A DNA stretch of 6,764 nucleotides from Candidatus Bipolaricaulota bacterium. Its GTDB lineage: Bacteria; Bipolaricaulota; Bipolaricaulia; UBA7950; UBA9294. The stretch spans positions 1 through 6,764 of the forward strand of contig JAGYNL010000123.1 of NCBI GenBank assembly GCA_018399865.1, in the 5' to 3' direction. The notes beneath the pieces are model-generated. The model did not search any database, was not told where the DNA came from, and saw only the letters and a list, made by a program, of their open reading frames with translations. A program made the translations under genes and the position numbers. Position 1 is the stretch's first letter, and the number at the start of each line of letters is the position of its first letter. Shown here piece after piece: positions 5,604 through 6,764 of this stretch.

Positions 5604-6764
5604 ATGGAATTGGGCGAACTACGTGCGCAAAGCATGGATCAACTACAGGAATTGGCCTCTACACTGAAGCTGAGGAACGGTACCCAGCTTAACAAGGAGG
5701 ATCTGCAACGTGCTGTAATGATTCATCTGGCTAAGTCTGGGAACCTCGCTTTTGAAGGGGGGGTGCTGGAGATACTTCCGGATGGTTATGGTTTCTTGCG
5801 CAGCAGCAATTGCTTGCCGGAGCGAAACGATACTTATGTTTCCCCATCACAGATTAAGCGCTTCGGGTTACGGGATGGAGATACAATTGCGGGAGTGATA
5901 CGAGCTCCGAAGAACGATGAGCGCTATTTCGCCCTGGTTAAGGTGAAAGCGGTTAACGGTATTTCACCTGAAGAGTCTCGTCGCAGAGCCAACTTTCGCG
6001 ATTTAACCCCTCTTCACCCGTCGGAATTGCTGAAGTTGGAGCATGAGCCCACAGATGTCTCTACTCGTATCATCGATTTGTTCTGTCCTATTGGGAAGGG
6101 ACAGCGTGGGCTTATAGTGTCTCCACCAAAAGCGGGAAAGACGACCTTGCTTAAGCAGATTGCAAGGGGGATTAACGCTAACCACCCGGATGTGAAGCTA
6201 TTTGTCTTGCTGGTGGACGAGCGTCCTGAAGAAGTAACTGACTTCAGTCGGTCTATAGATGCGGGAGAGATTGTTGCGGCCACATTTGACCAGGAGCCAA
6301 GACATCACACGCGCATTGCCGAGCTGGTTACCAATCGCGCTAAAAGGCTTGTGGAGATGGGTAGTGATGTGGTTATCCTTATGGATTCGATCACTCGCCT
6401 TGGGCGTGCCTACAATCTGTCTGTACCCTCGTCTGGGAAGCTTCTCTCTGGAGGAATGGACCCGACCGCTTTGTACAAGCCGAAAGAATTCTTCGGAGCA
6501 GCGCGAAATATAGAGGGGGGAGGAAGCCTGACTATAATAGCAACGGCGCTTGTTGATACGGGAAGTAAGTTGGACCAAGTTGTGTTCGAGGAGTTTAAGG
6601 GCACGGGGAATATGGAGCTGATTCTAGACCGGAACCTGTCAAACAAGAGGGTATATCCTGCAATTGATATCGAACAGAGTGGGACACGAAAGGAGGAATT
6701 GCTTATTCCTTCAAAGGTATTGAATCGTGTATGGATTCTGCGTAAGATGATGAGTGATCTAAAT
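5604..6764 (+). CDS. rho: Transcription termination factor Rho, 3'-truncated by window edge
   Basis: Hexameric RNA-dependent ATPase/helicase that ends transcription and limits antisense transcription. The frame stays open from the ATG at 5604 to the last base, giving 387 codons; family members are about 420 residues, so only a short C-terminal tail is missing. The N-terminal MELGELRAQSMDQLQELA helices align with E. coli MNLTELK, which supports this start. The RNA-binding cold-shock-like domain has GYGFLRS at 61-67 and DTYVSPSQIKRFGLRDGD. The ATPase core shows Walker A PPKAGKTT at 174-181 (K179), catalytic E206 in VDERPEEV, Walker B VVILMD at 256-261, Q-loop PSSGK at 275-279, R-loop FKGTGN at 331-336 and the arginine finger R349. 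There is no long N-terminal or basic insertion of the actinobacterial kind. One extra residue sits between R216 and G221 relative to E. coli. It follows the exchanger by 13 nt with no separate leader. Confidence 0.97.
   Translation, partial: MELGELRAQSMDQLQELASTLKLRNGTQLNKEDLQRAVMIHLAKSGNLAFEGGVLEILPDGYGFLRSSNCLPERNDTYVSPSQIKRFGLRDGDTIAGVIRAPKNDERYFALVKVKAVNGISPEESRRRANFRDLTPLHPSELLKLEHEPTDVSTRIIDLFCPIGKGQRGLIVSPPKAGKTTLLKQIARGINANHPDVKLFVLLVDERPEEVTDFSRSIDAGEIVAATFDQEPRHHTRIAELVTNRAKRLVEMGSDVVILMDSITRLGRAYNLSVPSSGKLLSGGMDPTALYKPKEFFGAARNIEGGGSLTIIATALVDTGSKLDQVVFEEFKGTGNMELILDRNLSNKRVYPAIDIEQSGTRKEELLIPSKVLNRVWILRKMMSDLN

Noticed and set aside
5757..5763. Run of seven G in the 5' part of rho (also runs of six G in rpiB near 4433 and in rho near 6514), considered as slippage or phase-variation sites.
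   Set aside because: The runs encode ordinary Gly codons in conserved proteins with intact frames. Nothing suggests programmed or phase-variable switching.
6003..6646. Several minus-strand and one plus-strand open frames within the rho region.
   Set aside because: The 5604-6764 frame encodes an almost complete, motif-perfect Rho. The others are out-of-frame shadows.
1..6764. Mobile element, defence system, CRISPR array, toxin-antitoxin pair or tRNA gene.
   Set aside because: All coding space is taken by core housekeeping genes. The gaps contain no repeat arrays, transposase remnants, terminal inverted repeats or cloverleaf-like sequence.

Overview
The window holds six protein-coding genes, all on the + strand and closely packed: the 3' part of a type-2 isoleucyl-tRNA synthetase gene (ileS), purA, a small family-2 glycosyltransferase, rpiB, a CaCA-family Na+/Ca2+-type exchanger, and rho, which runs off the right edge. 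There are no rRNA or tRNA genes, mobile elements, CRISPR arrays or phage genes. Every gene is intact apart from the two cut by the window ends. The content reads as a core bacterial chromosome region, not an accessory island.

Organism: clearly bacterial (Rho factor, Shine-Dalgarno sites, operon-like spacing, a sigma-70-type promoter). Base composition looks intermediate, and AGA, AGG and ATA codons are common. The IleRS is the type-2 form with two internal Cys-pair zinc sites. Rho is the compact form without the long basic insertion of high-GC Actinobacteria, and its C-terminal third resembles the Firmicutes/Chloroflexota style. This is compatible with a Chloroflexota-like, deep Gram-positive or candidate-phylum lineage, but I cannot place it further without a database search.

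Layout: bases 1-2025 are ileS, followed after 1 nt by purA (2027-3286), whose ribosome-binding site lies inside the end of ileS; the two are almost certainly cotranscribed and probably translationally coupled. A 122-nt gap (3287-3408) carries the best promoter in the window (TTGACT, 17 nt, TAAAAT), with a dyad-symmetric, operator-like sequence centred on its -35 box. This promoter should drive the glycosyltransferase (3409-4044) and rpiB (4049-4471), which are 4 nt apart. A second gap (4472-4591) has an interrupted inverted repeat but no convincing promoter or poly-T terminator. The exchanger (4592-5590) and rho (5604 onward) are 13 nt apart, with rho's Shine-Dalgarno site touching the exchanger stop codon.

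How the genes work together: the products are Ile-tRNA charging, the first committed step from IMP to AMP, a sugar transfer of unknown acceptor, pentose-phosphate isomerisation, cation extrusion and transcription termination. They form no single pathway; this looks like a mixed housekeeping cluster. I found no evidence for a new defence, mobile or biosynthetic system. The points most worth following up are the putative operator over the -35 box, the structured leader of the exchanger-rho pair, the unusual exchanger-rho linkage and the unassigned glycosyltransferase.
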